Positions 7,614-16,665 of a stretch of 33,859 nt of DNA are shown here, in pieces. The DNA lies in assembly GCF_000380065.1 (NCBI RefSeq), contig NZ_KB904371.1, positions 1-33,859 on the forward strand, written 5' to 3'. The position numbers were made by a program, and so were the translations under genes. The notes beneath the pieces are model-generated. The model worked only from the letters and a program-made list of their open reading frames with translations, did no database searches and was not told the DNA's origin. The stretch is from Streptococcus massiliensis DSM 18628 (lineage in GTDB: Bacteria; Bacillota; Bacilli; Lactobacillales; Streptococcaceae). Position 1 is the stretch's first letter. Each line of letters starts with the position of its first letter.

Positions 7614-7644
7614 ATAGATGACAGAAACATTGTTTGTCATCTAT
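7614..7644 (+). other. Hairpin in the fabT leader
   Basis: ATAGATGACA (7614-7623) is exactly complementary to TGTCATCTAT (7635-7644), and the stem can extend by two further pairs to leave a 7-base loop. No T run follows, so it is not a classical terminator. It lies between the FabT-controlled start site and the fabT ribosome binding site at 7672. Confidence 0.6.
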
Positions 7645-7686
7645 GGTGTTATCAACGCTCACTTATTTGGTAAGGAGGGATGATTT

Positions 7687-8121
7687 TTGGATTACCAACA
7701 AGTCAATGAATACTTAACTTCAATCTTTAATAATGTTTTGGTTGTCGAAGAATCGAGTCTAAGAAGCAGTCGCTTTAACGACGTCTCCATCAAAGAAATG
7801 CACACGATAGATGTTATCGGTGCAAATCCTAACGCAACTCCTAGTCTGGTGGCAAAAGAGCTGATGGTGACTTTGGGGACAGTGACAACTAGTTTGAATA
7901 ATTTGGAACGTAAAGGCTACATTGAGCGTACACGTTCAAAGGTGGATCGACGTGTGGTTTATCTTAGTTTGACTCAAAAAGGGCGTTTGCTTTATCGCCT
8001 TCATACACGTTTCCACCGTCGGATGGTTGAACGAATCACTGATGGTTTGAGTTCAGAAGAGCTTTTGATTATGGAAAACGGGTTGAAAAGTCTCTATCGC
8101 TTCTTAGAGGAGTTGAAATAA
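7687..8121 (+). CDS. fabT: MarR-family fatty acid synthesis repressor FabT
   Basis: A 144-residue winged-helix MarR-family protein. The recognition region reads [20 protein letters not shown] and the wing [17 protein letters not shown]. FabT is the acyl-ACP-responsive repressor of the streptococcal fab genes. The best start is TTG at 7687, with AAGGAGGG ending 7 bases before it and giving [10 protein letters not shown], which matches known FabT N-termini. The stop overlaps the fabH ATG (TAATG), so fabT and fabH are translationally coupled. FabT-type palindromes precede fabM, fabT and fabK in this window. Confidence 0.95.
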   Translation: MDYQQVNEYLTSIFNNVLVVEESSLRSSRFNDVSIKEMHTIDVIGANPNATPSLVAKELMVTLGTVTTSLNNLERKGYIERTRSKVDRRVVYLSLTQKGRLLYRLHTRFHRRMVERITDGLSSEELLIMENGLKSLYRFLEELK

Positions 8122-9095
8122 TGAGTTATGCAAAGATTTCTCAGGTGGCTCATTACGTGCCTGAGCAGATCATTACTAACGACAATTTATCCCAGATCAT
8201 GGATACTAATGACGAGTGGATCAAGACGCGCACAGGAATTGAACGCCGCCATATCAGTAGAAATCAAACTACAAGTGATTTAGCAGCAGAAGTAGCAAAA
8301 AAATTGCTCGTTAAATCTGGGCTCGCAGCTGAGGAATTGGATTTTATCCTCATAGCAACTATTACTCCGGATTCAAACATGCCTTCAACCGCGGCGAGGG
8401 TTCAAGCAGCTATTGGTGCAACGAATGCCTTTGCAATGGATATTGTAGCAGCGTGTAGTGGCTTTATCTTTGCCTTGGCAACGGCTGAAAAGTTTATCCG
8501 TTCAGGCCCTTACAAAAAAGGTTTGGTTATTGGAAGCGAAACTCTATCCAAGATTGTGGATTGGTCTGACCGTTCAACAGCTGTTCTTTTTGGAGACGGT
8601 GCGGGCGGTGTTTTATTGGAAGAGGCTGAACAGCAGCACTTTTTAGCAGAAAGTATTCACTCAGATGGTTCTTGTGCTTCTAGTTTGGTATCTGGTGTAG
8701 TTGGTTTGAGCTCACCTTTCTCTGAACTTGGAGAAAATCAACCATTTTTAACCATGGAGGGCCGTTCTATCTTTGATTTTGCGGTGCGTCGTGTTTCAAA
8801 ATCCATTAAAGAAACAGTAGAGAAAGCTGGTTTCTCAGTAAATGAGATCGATACTTATCTGCTTCATCAGGCAAATGTCCGCCTTTTAGATAAAATGGCA
8901 AAAAAAATGGGAGTTGACCGAGAAAAATTGCCAGCAAATATGATGGAATATGGTAATACTAGTGCAGCTAGCGTGCCTATTCTTTTGTCTGAATGTGTAG
9001 ATAAAAATTTGTTAACACTGGGAAGTTCTCAAAAAGTGGTACTATGTGGCTTTGGTGGAGGTTTGACATGGGGCACACTTATTGTTACAATTTAG
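8121..9095 (+). CDS. fabH: 3-oxoacyl-ACP synthase III FabH
   Basis: A 324-residue condensing enzyme that starts fatty acid synthesis by joining acetyl-CoA with malonyl-ACP. The Cys-His-Asn triad is intact: Cys112 in DIVAACSGF, His249 in LLHQANVR and Asn279 in EYGNTSAAS. The GGGLTWG C-terminal loop is present. It overlaps fabT by one base and is followed after 51 bases by acpP. Confidence 0.97.
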   Translation: MSYAKISQVAHYVPEQIITNDNLSQIMDTNDEWIKTRTGIERRHISRNQTTSDLAAEVAKKLLVKSGLAAEELDFILIATITPDSNMPSTAARVQAAIGATNAFAMDIVAACSGFIFALATAEKFIRSGPYKKGLVIGSETLSKIVDWSDRSTAVLFGDGAGGVLLEEAEQQHFLAESIHSDGSCASSLVSGVVGLSSPFSELGENQPFLTMEGRSIFDFAVRRVSKSIKETVEKAGFSVNEIDTYLLHQANVRLLDKMAKKMGVDREKLPANMMEYGNTSAASVPILLSECVDKNLLTLGSSQKVVLCGFGGGLTWGTLIVTI

Positions 9096-9146
9096 TTAAA
9101 GCTGTGGAAACACAGATAAAAATAATTAATTTTAAAGGAGTCTATC

Positions 9147-9371
9147 ATGGCAGTATTTGAAAAAGTACAAGAAATTATCGTTGAAGAATTGGGTAAAGAA
9201 CCAGAAGAAGTGACGCTTGAGTCTTCTTTTGACGATCTTGACGCTGATTCATTGGATTTATTCCAAGTGATTTCAGAAATCGAAGATGAATTTGATATTC
9301 AAATTGACACTGAAGGTGATTTGAAAACAGTTGGTGATTTGGTCGCTTACGTAGAGGCACAAACTAAATAA
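9147..9371 (+). CDS. acpP: Acyl carrier protein
   Basis: A 74-residue acidic protein with the phosphopantetheine attachment site DADSLD; the serine is residue 35. It carries the growing acyl chain for all Fab enzymes and, as acyl-ACP, is the co-repressor of FabT. A strong AAAGGAG precedes the ATG. It ends the fabT-fabH-acpP block; a hairpin with a T run follows. Confidence 0.97.
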   Translation: MAVFEKVQEIIVEELGKEPEEVTLESSFDDLDADSLDLFQVISEIEDEFDIQIDTEGDLKTVGDLVAYVEAQTK

Positions 9372-9386
9372 TATTGAAACCCGTAT

Positions 9387-9421
9387 GAGAGGATGTAGTT
9401 TTGACTAGTCATCTCTTTTTG
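9387..9421 (+). terminator. Terminator-like hairpin after acpP
   Basis: AGAGGATGTAGT, loop TTTG, ACTA then CATCTCT with a small GT bulge, followed by TTTTT. The imperfect stem suggests partial termination between acpP and fabK. Confidence 0.6.
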
Positions 9422-9440
9422 GGAAGACAATAAAATCGTG

Positions 9441-9499
9441 CGGGGGTGGGACAAAACGTGTTTTGAATGTAGCGAAAAACGTTTCTGTTCTGCTCCCAC
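9441..9499. repeat. Small inverted-repeat element (GTGGGAC family), copy 2
   Basis: CGGGGGTGGGAC opens the element and GCTCCCAC (to 9499) closes it, with GTGGGA complementary to TCCCAC. An internal CAAAAC-GT-GTTTTG palindrome lies at 9452-9465. The left end is the reverse complement of the right end of copy 1 (4966-4977). It occupies the acpP-fabK gap, just upstream of the fabK FabT box. Confidence 0.65.
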
Positions 9500-9512
9500 T
9501 TGTTTAGGCAAT

Positions 9513-9542
9513 AGTTTGATTGTCAAATGATAAGTTTATAAA
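9513..9542 (+). promoter_or_regulatory. FabT operator and candidate promoter of the fabK block
   Basis: AGTTTGATTGTCAAATG (9513-9529) has the core TTTGA-TTG-TCAAA and differs from the FabT consensus at two positions. TTGATT (9516-9521) plus TATAAA (9537-9542), spacer 15, is a candidate promoter, the same geometry as at fabM. It would drive fabK through accA. Confidence 0.8.
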
Positions 9543-9609
9543 TGCTTTGGCAGCTCCCAGTTGCATTCGAGCTATTGCTTAAGCAAGTCAATAATAGAAA
9601 GAGGAAATT

Positions 9610-10584
9610 ATGCATACTCGTATTACAGATTTATTAGGAATTAAATATCCAATTTTCCAAGGAGGGATGGCCTGGGTCGCTGACGGTGACTTGGCGGGTG
9701 CCGTTTCTAATGCTGGTGGTTTAGGGATTATCGGCGGAGGAAATGCTCCAAAAGAAGTGGTTAAAGCAAACATTGACAAAATCAAGGCTGTAACAGATAA
9801 ACCTTTTGGTGTTAACATCATGCTCTTGTCGCCTTTTGCTGAAGATATTGTAGACTTGGTTATCGAAGAAGGTGTCAAGGTGGTGACGACTGGAGCTGGG
9901 AATCCTAGTAAATATATGGCTCGTTTCCATGAGGCTGGTATCACGGTCATTCCAGTAGTGCCAAGTGTGGCCCTTGCTAAACGGATGGAAAAAATCGGTG
10001 CGGATGCCGTTATTGCTGAAGGTATGGAAGCAGGCGGTCACATCGGTAAACTGACTACCATGGTTTTAACACGCCAAGTGGTTGAAGCAGTTAATATCCC
10101 TGTTATTGCAGCGGGTGGGATTGCTGATGGTAGTGGGGCAGCAGCAGCCTTTATGCTGGGTGCAGAAGCTGTTCAAGTTGGAACTCGTTTTGTTGTGGCA
10201 AAAGAGTCTAATGCTCATCCTAACTATAAAAATATGATTATCAAGGCGCGTGATATTGATACAACAATTTCAGCGCAACACTTTGGTCATGCTGTGCGTG
10301 CTATTAAAAATAAGTTAACACGTGATTTTGAAAAGGCAGAAAAAGAAGCCTTTAAACAAGAAAATCCTGATTTGACAGTTTTTGAAAATCTAGGAGCAGG
10401 TGCCCTTGCCAATGCGGTTGTCCGCGGTGATGTGGAAAATGGTTCTGTCATGTCTGGACAAATCGCTGGTCTGATTTCCAAAGAGGAAACTTGTGAGGAA
10501 ATCTTGAAGGACATCTACTATGGAGCCGCAGAGGTTATCCAAAAAGAAGCAGGCCGTTGGGCGGGAGTAACTAGAAATGACTAA
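9610..10584 (+). CDS. fabK: Enoyl-ACP reductase II FabK (FMN-dependent)
   Basis: A 324-residue TIM-barrel flavoprotein of the 2-nitropropane dioxygenase-like family. FabK replaces FabI in many streptococci and reduces enoyl-ACP with NAD(P)H through FMN. Visible are the N-terminal PIFQGGMAWVADGDLAGAVS segment, GVNIMLLSP, and the phosphate-binding loops VIAAGGIADG and GAEAVQVGTRFV. Position in the fab cluster decides between FabK and a nitronate monooxygenase. GAGGAAATT precedes the ATG. It overlaps fabD by 8 bases. Confidence 0.95.
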   Translation: MHTRITDLLGIKYPIFQGGMAWVADGDLAGAVSNAGGLGIIGGGNAPKEVVKANIDKIKAVTDKPFGVNIMLLSPFAEDIVDLVIEEGVKVVTTGAGNPSKYMARFHEAGITVIPVVPSVALAKRMEKIGADAVIAEGMEAGGHIGKLTTMVLTRQVVEAVNIPVIAAGGIADGSGAAAAFMLGAEAVQVGTRFVVAKESNAHPNYKNMIIKARDIDTTISAQHFGHAVRAIKNKLTRDFEKAEKEAFKQENPDLTVFENLGAGALANAVVRGDVENGSVMSGQIAGLISKEETCEEILKDIYYGAAEVIQKEAGRWAGVTRND

Positions 10585-11497
10585 GACAGCCTTTCTCTTT
10601 GCAGGTCAAGGCGCCCAGTATCTCGGCATGGCGCGTGATCTCTATGAAGAATACGACGTGGTTCGTGAGACATTTGCCGAGGCTAGTCAAGTGCTAGGCT
10701 ACGATGTGAGAGCCTTGATTGACCAAGATGAAGAAAAACTCAACCAAACTCGCTATACGCAGCCAGCGATTTTGACGACTTCGGTCGCTATTTATCGCTT
10801 GTTGAGCGAAAATGGATTTGAGGCGGATATGGTCGCAGGGCTGTCGCTGGGTGAATATTCTGCCTTGGTCGCAGCAGGTGCGCTTGATTTTAAAGACGCA
10901 GTTGCTCTGGTTGCCAAACGTGGTGCCTACATGGAAGAAGCGGCGCCAGCAGGTTCTGGTAAAATGGTTGCTGTTTTGAACGCAGACGTCGCCTTGATTG
11001 AGGAAATTTGCCAAGAGTGTTCCGCTTTTGGCGTGGTGACGCCAGCCAACTACAATACACCGAGCCAAATTGTCATCGGTGGTGAAGCGGCAGCGGTTGA
11101 CAAGGCTGTGGATCGTTTGAAGGAAGCTGGAGTCAAGCGACTCATTCCTTTGAATGTCTCGGGACCTTTTCACACAGCACTCTTGAAGCCAGCCAGTGAC
11201 AAACTAGCACAGGCACTCGCAGATGTTGATTTTTCTGATTTCCGCCTGCCTTTGATCGGAAATACAGAAGCTAAGGTTATGGAGCGAGGGCGGATTAAGG
11301 AGCTCTTGACGCGACAAGTTATGGAGCCCGTTCGTTTTTACGAAAGTATAGCGACCATGCAGGAAGCCGGGGTGACGGATTTTATTGAGATTGGTCCGGG
11401 AAAAGTTTTGACGGGATTTATTAAGAAAATTGATAAGTCGGCGACAGTTCGCCAAGTAGAAAACGTAGAAAGTTTTACTGCTCTTCTAGAAAAATGA
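10577..11497 (+). CDS. fabD: Malonyl-CoA:ACP transacylase FabD
   Basis: A 306-residue acyltransferase that moves the malonyl group from CoA to ACP. The nucleophile Ser90 is in GLSLGEYSAL and the catalytic His199 in SGPFHTALL. The N-terminal FLFAGQGAQ motif forms the oxyanion region. Its start lies inside fabK, and fabG follows after 9 bases with a GAGGAAAATTC ribosome site. Confidence 0.96.
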   Translation: MTKTAFLFAGQGAQYLGMARDLYEEYDVVRETFAEASQVLGYDVRALIDQDEEKLNQTRYTQPAILTTSVAIYRLLSENGFEADMVAGLSLGEYSALVAAGALDFKDAVALVAKRGAYMEEAAPAGSGKMVAVLNADVALIEEICQECSAFGVVTPANYNTPSQIVIGGEAAAVDKAVDRLKEAGVKRLIPLNVSGPFHTALLKPASDKLAQALADVDFSDFRLPLIGNTEAKVMERGRIKELLTRQVMEPVRFYESIATMQEAGVTDFIEIGPGKVLTGFIKKIDKSATVRQVENVESFTALLEK

Positions 11498-11506
11498 GGA
11501 AAATTC

Positions 11507-12241
11507 ATGGAACTGAAAGACAAAAATGTTTTTATAACGGGTTCGACTCGTGGGATTGGTCTTGCTATTGCTCATAAATTTGCAGCTCAAGGTGCCAATA
11601 TCGTTTTGAATGGTCGTGGCGAAATTTCAGAAGAAGTACTGACTGAGTTCGCTGGCTACCCTATTAAGACGGTAGCAATTTCAGGTGATGTTTCAGATAG
11701 TCAAGACGCCAAACGTATGGTCGAAGAAGCGATTGTTGCCTTGGGTTCAGTGGATGTCTTGGTTAATAATGCAGGCATCACCAAGGATAAACTTATGCTC
11801 AAATTGACCGAGGAAGACTTTGAACAAGTCTTGAAAGTCAATCTGACAGGTGCTTTCAATATGACACAAGCTGTTTTAAAACCGATGACTAAAGCACGTG
11901 AGGGAGCTATTATCAATGTTTCTAGTGTTGTTGGTTTAACAGGAAATATTGGGCAAGCTAATTATGCAGCGTCTAAAGCAGGATTGATTGGTTTTTCAAA
12001 ATCCGTAGCGCGTGAGGTAGCGGCGAGAAATGTTCGTGTCAATGCGATTGCACCAGGCTTTATCGAGTCAGATATGACTGAGGGCTTACCTGAGAAAATC
12101 AAAGAGGCTTCGCTGGCTCAAATTCCAATGAAACGCTTTGGAAATACCGAAGAAGTCGCAGATGTCGCTATTTTTCTTGCTAGCCAAGAATATTTAACAG
12201 GTCAAGTGATTGCTATTGACGGCGGTCTTACTATGCAGTAA
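11507..12241 (+). CDS. fabG: 3-oxoacyl-ACP reductase FabG
   Basis: A 244-residue short-chain dehydrogenase. The NADPH motif TGSTRGIG (11-18), NNAG (87-90) and catalytic Ser140, Tyr153 and Lys157 (YAASK) are all present. It reduces 3-oxoacyl-ACP in each elongation round. Confidence 0.97.
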   Translation: MELKDKNVFITGSTRGIGLAIAHKFAAQGANIVLNGRGEISEEVLTEFAGYPIKTVAISGDVSDSQDAKRMVEEAIVALGSVDVLVNNAGITKDKLMLKLTEEDFEQVLKVNLTGAFNMTQAVLKPMTKAREGAIINVSSVVGLTGNIGQANYAASKAGLIGFSKSVAREVAARNVRVNAIAPGFIESDMTEGLPEKIKEASLAQIPMKRFGNTEEVADVAIFLASQEYLTGQVIAIDGGLTMQ

Positions 12242-12258
12242 AATTAAAGGAGTTCAGT

Positions 12259-13491
12259 ATGAAACTAAATCGAGTTGTTGTAACAGGATATGGATTGACT
12301 TCGCCTATTGGAAATACGCCCCAAGAATTTTGGGATAGCTTGGTGAATGGAAAAATCGGAATTGGTCCCATTACCAAGTTCGACGCTAGTGAATACAGTG
12401 TTTATAATGCCGCTGAAATCAACGATTTTCCCTTTGACAAATACTTTATCAAAAAAGACACTAATCGTTATGATAACTACTCGCTCTATGCTTTGTATGC
12501 GACTTTAGAAGCGGTAGAAATGGCAAAACTTGATCTTGATAGCTTGGACAAAGACCGCTTGGGTGTCATCGTTGCGTCAGGTATCGGTGGAATCAAGGAA
12601 ATCGAAGACCAAATCGTGCGTCTGCATGACAAGGGACCAAAACGGGTCAAACCGATGACTCTTCCAAAAGCACTGCCAAATATGGCGGCTGGGAATGTCG
12701 CTATGCGCCTAGGTGCAAACGGCGTATGTAAATCAATCAACACAGCCTGCGCTTCTTCAAACGACGCCATTGGTGACGCGTTCCGCTCTATTAAATATGG
12801 TTTCCAAGATATTATGGTAGTTGGTGGGGCAGAAGCCTCAATCACACCTTTTGCCATTGCTGGTTTCCAAGCCTTGACCGCTTTGTCAACAACCGAAGAC
12901 CCAGCTCGTTCGTCTATTCCATTTGACAAGGACAGAAACGGCTTTATCATGGGTGAAGGTGCTGGTATGCTGGTCTTGGAAAGCCTGGAGCATGCTGAAA
13001 AACGTGGTGCGACAATCTTGGCTGAAGTTGTCGGCTACGGAAATACTTGTGACGCCTACCACATGACTTCTCCACATCCAGAAGGTCTGGGAGCCATTAA
13101 GGCCATTAAGTTAGCTTTGGAAGAAGCCAAAATCGAGCCAAGCCAAGTCGGTTATGTCAATGCTCACGGAACTTCAACGCCAGCTAACGAAAAAGGTGAG
13201 AGTGCCTCTATCGTAGCAGTGCTGGGCAAGGACGTTCCTGTATCCTCAACCAAGTCATTTACAGGGCACTTGCTGGGAGCTGCTGGCGCAGTCGAAGCCA
13301 TTGCTTCAATTGAAGCGATTCGCCACAGCTATGTGCCAATGACGGCTGGTACTAGCGAGTTATCTGATTATATCGAGGCAAATGTCGTCTATGGTCAAGG
13401 AAAAGAGCATGATATAGAGTATGCTATTTCAAATACCTTTGGCTTTGGTGGACACAATGCAGTGCTTGCCTTTAAACGTTGGGAGGATTAG
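12259..13491 (+). CDS. fabF: 3-oxoacyl-ACP synthase II FabF
   Basis: A 410-residue elongating condensing enzyme. The Cys-His-His triad is Cys164 (NTACASSNDA), His303 (NAHGTSTP) and His337 (FTGHLLGAAG). A strong AAAGGAG precedes the ATG. The stop TAG directly abuts the accB ATG. In streptococci, where FabB is absent, FabF elongates both saturated and FabM-derived unsaturated intermediates. Confidence 0.97.
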   Translation: MKLNRVVVTGYGLTSPIGNTPQEFWDSLVNGKIGIGPITKFDASEYSVYNAAEINDFPFDKYFIKKDTNRYDNYSLYALYATLEAVEMAKLDLDSLDKDRLGVIVASGIGGIKEIEDQIVRLHDKGPKRVKPMTLPKALPNMAAGNVAMRLGANGVCKSINTACASSNDAIGDAFRSIKYGFQDIMVVGGAEASITPFAIAGFQALTALSTTEDPARSSIPFDKDRNGFIMGEGAGMLVLESLEHAEKRGATILAEVVGYGNTCDAYHMTSPHPEGLGAIKAIKLALEEAKIEPSQVGYVNAHGTSTPANEKGESASIVAVLGKDVPVSSTKSFTGHLLGAAGAVEAIASIEAIRHSYVPMTAGTSELSDYIEANVVYGQGKEHDIEYAISNTFGFGGHNAVLAFKRWED

Positions 13492-13950
13492 ATGAATATC
13501 AATGAAATCAAAGAGTTGATGGCTCAGTTTGACCAATCAAGTCTTAGAGAATTTTCTTATAAAAATCAAAGCGATGAATTGACTTTCAGTAAGAATGAGG
13601 TTAACACTTCTGCGCCGCAAGTAGCGCCGGCAATAGAGGTTGCTAGTCCTGCTCCGCAAGCAAGTCCAGCAGTTGAAGAAACACCAGCTCAGCCAGCTCC
13701 TACAGTTGTGGCGGAAGGCGACATCGTTGAAAGCCCGCTAGTCGGCGTTGCTTATTTGGCAGCTGGACCAGACAAGCCACCTTTTGTACAAGTAGGCGAC
13801 CAAGTTAAAAAGGGTCAAACCCTGATTATCATCGAAGCCATGAAAGTCATGAACGAAGTTCCAGCACCTAAGGACGGCGTGGTGACAGAAATTCTGGTTC
13901 AAAATGAGGAAATGGTCGAATTTGGGAAAGGCTTGGTACGCATTAAATGA
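13492..13950 (+). CDS. accB: Biotin carboxyl carrier protein AccB
   Basis: A 152-residue BCCP. The biotinylated lysine is Lys118 in [10 protein letters not shown] proline/alanine-rich linker (about residues 40-72) connects an N-terminal helical region to the C-terminal biotinyl domain, the usual layout. It is the final destination of biotin imported by BioY. It abuts fabF and overlaps fabZ by an ATGA junction. Confidence 0.96.
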   Translation: MNINEIKELMAQFDQSSLREFSYKNQSDELTFSKNEVNTSAPQVAPAIEVASPAPQASPAVEETPAQPAPTVVAEGDIVESPLVGVAYLAAGPDKPPFVQVGDQVKKGQTLIIIEAMKVMNEVPAPKDGVVTEILVQNEEMVEFGKGLVRIK

Positions 13951-14369
13951 TTGATATTACTGCAATAAAAGAGGCCCTTCCTCACCGTTATCCTATGTTA
14001 TTAGTGGATCGCGTTTTGGAAGTGTCAGACGATGAAATCGTTGCGCTGAAAAATGTGACCGTCAACGAGCCTTTCTTTAACGGGCATTTTCCACAATATC
14101 CTGTCATGCCGGGCGTTTTAATCATGGAGGCTCTCGCGCAGACAGCGGGCGTTTTGGAATTGTCCAAGGAAGAAAACAAGGGCAAGCTGGTCTTTTACGC
14201 TGGTATGGACAAGGTTAAATTTAAAAAGCAAGTCGTGCCGGGCGACCAGCTCATCATGACGGCTAAATTTATCAAGCGTCGTGGAACAATTGCGGTCGTG
14301 GAAGCCAAGGCTGAGGTGGACGGCAAGCTAACGGCGAGCGGTACCTTAACCTTTGCCATTGGTCAATAA
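13947..14369 (+). CDS. fabZ: 3-hydroxyacyl-ACP dehydratase FabZ
   Basis: A 140-residue hot-dog-fold dehydratase with catalytic His47 ([12 protein letters not shown]) and Glu61 (EALAQTAG). It makes the trans-2-enoyl-ACP used by FabK and by FabM. ATGA overlap with accB implies translational coupling. Confidence 0.96.
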   Translation: MIDITAIKEALPHRYPMLLVDRVLEVSDDEIVALKNVTVNEPFFNGHFPQYPVMPGVLIMEALAQTAGVLELSKEENKGKLVFYAGMDKVKFKKQVVPGDQLIMTAKFIKRRGTIAVVEAKAEVDGKLTASGTLTFAIGQ

Positions 14370-14384
14370 AAAGGAGATTTCACC

Positions 14385-15767
14385 ATGTTTCGTAAAATTT
14401 TAATTGCCAATCGTGGGGAAATTGCGGTGCGGATTATTCGGGCGGCTAGAGAACTGGGCATTGAGACGGTTGCGGTTTATTCGACTGCTGACAAAGAAGC
14501 TCTGCATACCTTGCTAGCTGACGAGGCTATCTGCATCGGACCAGCCAAATCAACTGATTCTTACCTAAATATGAATGCGGTGCTGTCGGCTGCTGTTTTG
14601 ACAGAAGCGGAAGCCATTCACCCAGGCTTTGGATTTTTGAGTGAAAATTCCAAGTTTGCGACCATGTGTGAGGAAGTCGGCATTAAATTTATCGGGCCTT
14701 CTGGTGCAGTTATGGATCTCATGGGCGACAAAATCAATGCACGAGCGCAGATGATTGCGGCCAAAGTCCCTGTCATTCCTGGCTCAGACGGCGAGGTGCA
14801 CACGGCGCAAGAAGCTCTTGAAGTGGCGGAGAAGATTGGCTATCCAGTCATGCTCAAGGCCTCTGCTGGTGGTGGCGGAAAAGGGATTCGCAAGGTCGAA
14901 AAAGCAGAGGACTTAGTTCCTGCTTTTGAGTCTGCTTCAAGTGAAGCCAAGGCTGCTTTTGGCAATGGCGCTATGTATTTGGAGCGGGTGATTTACCCAG
15001 CACGTCACATCGAAGTTCAGATTTTGGCTGACCAGCACGGTCATGTGGTTCATTTGGGTGAACGCGATTGCTCACTGCAAAGAAATAATCAAAAAGTCTT
15101 GGAAGAAAGTCCGTCAGTAGCGATTGGAAAAACACTGCGCCAGCAAATCGGTCAGGCGGCTGTACGCGCTGCCGAGTCGGTTGGCTACGAAAATGCGGGA
15201 ACCATTGAATTTCTGCTGGACGAAGAAAAAGGCGAGTTCTACTTTATGGAAATGAACACGCGGGTTCAAGTAGAGCATCCGGTCACAGAATTTGTCACTG
15301 GCGTTGACATTGTCAAGGAGCAAATCAAGATTGCTGCAGGGCAAGAGCTGTCCTTCAGCCAGGATGATGTCACCATTACTGGGCATGCCATTGAGTGTCG
15401 AATCAATGCGGAAAATCCAGCCTTTAATTTTGCGCCTAGCCCCGGCACGATTTCTAATCTTTATCTGCCGAGCGGAGGTGTCGGTCTGCGTGTGGACTCA
15501 GCGGTTTATCCGGGCTACACCATTCCGCCTTATTATGACAGTATGATTGCCAAAATCATCGTTCACGGTGAAAATCGTTTTGATGCACTCATGAAGATGC
15601 AGCGTGCGCTTTATGAACTGGATATTGACGGTGTCTTAACTAATAGCAGTTTTCAATTAGATCTGATTTCAGATCCTCATGTTATCGCAGGAGATTATGA
15701 TACTGCCTTTTTAATGGAGAAATTCTTACCAGCTTATCAAGAGAAACTTAAAAACCAAGAAGGCTAA
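14385..15767 (+). CDS. accC: Acetyl-CoA carboxylase biotin carboxylase subunit AccC
   Basis: A 460-residue ATP-grasp enzyme that carboxylates biotin on AccB. The N-terminal ILIANRGEIAVRIIRAA, the glycine-rich ATP loop SAGGGGKGIR and the MNTRVQVEHPVTE active-site segment are intact. AAAGGAG precedes the ATG. Confidence 0.97.
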   Translation: MFRKILIANRGEIAVRIIRAARELGIETVAVYSTADKEALHTLLADEAICIGPAKSTDSYLNMNAVLSAAVLTEAEAIHPGFGFLSENSKFATMCEEVGIKFIGPSGAVMDLMGDKINARAQMIAAKVPVIPGSDGEVHTAQEALEVAEKIGYPVMLKASAGGGGKGIRKVEKAEDLVPAFESASSEAKAAFGNGAMYLERVIYPARHIEVQILADQHGHVVHLGERDCSLQRNNQKVLEESPSVAIGKTLRQQIGQAAVRAAESVGYENAGTIEFLLDEEKGEFYFMEMNTRVQVEHPVTEFVTGVDIVKEQIKIAAGQELSFSQDDVTITGHAIECRINAENPAFNFAPSPGTISNLYLPSGGVGLRVDSAVYPGYTIPPYYDSMIAKIIVHGENRFDALMKMQRALYELDIDGVLTNSSFQLDLISDPHVIAGDYDTAFLMEKFLPAYQEKLKNQEG

Positions 15768-15801
15768 AGCCTCATATTTGATGAAGGAGTACATATAAAT
15801 A

Positions 15802-16665
15802 ATGGCTTTGTTTTCAAAAAAGGATAAATATATCCGAATCAATCCAAATCGTTCCATAAAGGAAGCAGCACAAGCTAAGCCAGAAGTACCTGATGAACTC
15901 TTTGCTAAATGCCCGGCTTGTCAGCACACGATTTACAAGAAAGATTTAGGAAAAACTAAGGTTTGCCCACTCTGTTCATATAATTTTCGGATTTCTGCTT
16001 TTGAGCGTTTAGAGCTCACTATTGATCCAGCTTCTTTTAAAGAACTTTTTTCAGGAATTGAAACAAAAAATCCCATTAATTTTCCGAATTATATGGAAAA
16101 ATTAGCAACAGTTCGTGAAAAAACGGGTCTGGACGAGGCTGTTTTAACAGGAACTGCGACTATTTGTGATCATAAGATTGCACTTGGTATTATGGATTCT
16201 AATTTTATCATGGCTTCCATGGGAACAGTTGTGGGTGAAAAAATCACTCGCCTTTTTGAGTATGCGACAGAGGAAAAACTGCCAGTCGTACTCTTTACAG
16301 CATCGGGTGGTGCTCGCATGCAGGAGGGCATCATGAGTCTCATGCAAATGGCGAAGATTTCAGCAGCTGTCCAAAGACATTCTAAGGCAGGCTTGTTTTA
16401 TCTGACTGTTTTGACCGACCCGACTACAGGCGGCGTGACAGCGTCCTTTGCTATGGAGGGCGACATCATCTTAGCTGAGCCACAGACCTTGATCGGCTTT
16501 GCTGGACGGCGCGTGATTGAGTCGACCGTGCGGGAAAATCTGCCGGATGATTTTCAAAAAGCGGAATTTTTGCTTGAGCATGGTTTTGTAGATGCAATTG
16601 TTGAACGAGCAGAATTACGAGATAAGATTGGGCAGCTGCTTGGTCTACATGGGGGACAAATATGA
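15802..16665 (+). CDS. accD: Acetyl-CoA carboxylase carboxyltransferase subunit beta AccD
   Basis: A 287-residue carboxyltransferase subunit. Its N-terminal zinc ribbon has four cysteines at residues 37, 40, 55 and 58 (CPAC and CPLC). The crotonase-like domain carries SGGARMQEG and [12 protein letters not shown]. It pairs with AccA to transfer the carboxyl group to acetyl-CoA. The stop overlaps the accA start as ATGA, which fits the need for equal amounts of both subunits. Confidence 0.96.
   Translation: MALFSKKDKYIRINPNRSIKEAAQAKPEVPDELFAKCPACQHTIYKKDLGKTKVCPLCSYNFRISAFERLELTIDPASFKELFSGIETKNPINFPNYMEKLATVREKTGLDEAVLTGTATICDHKIALGIMDSNFIMASMGTVVGEKITRLFEYATEEKLPVVLFTASGGARMQEGIMSLMQMAKISAAVQRHSKAGLFYLTVLTDPTTGGVTASFAMEGDIILAEPQTLIGFAGRRVIESTVRENLPDDFQKAEFLLEHGFVDAIVERAELRDKIGQLLGLHGGQI

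Noticed and set aside
13600-13710. Repeat-rich tract suggesting phase variation in accB
   Set aside because: The GC/AG-rich repetition simply encodes the proline/alanine linker normal for BCCP; no tandem unit with slippage potential is seen.
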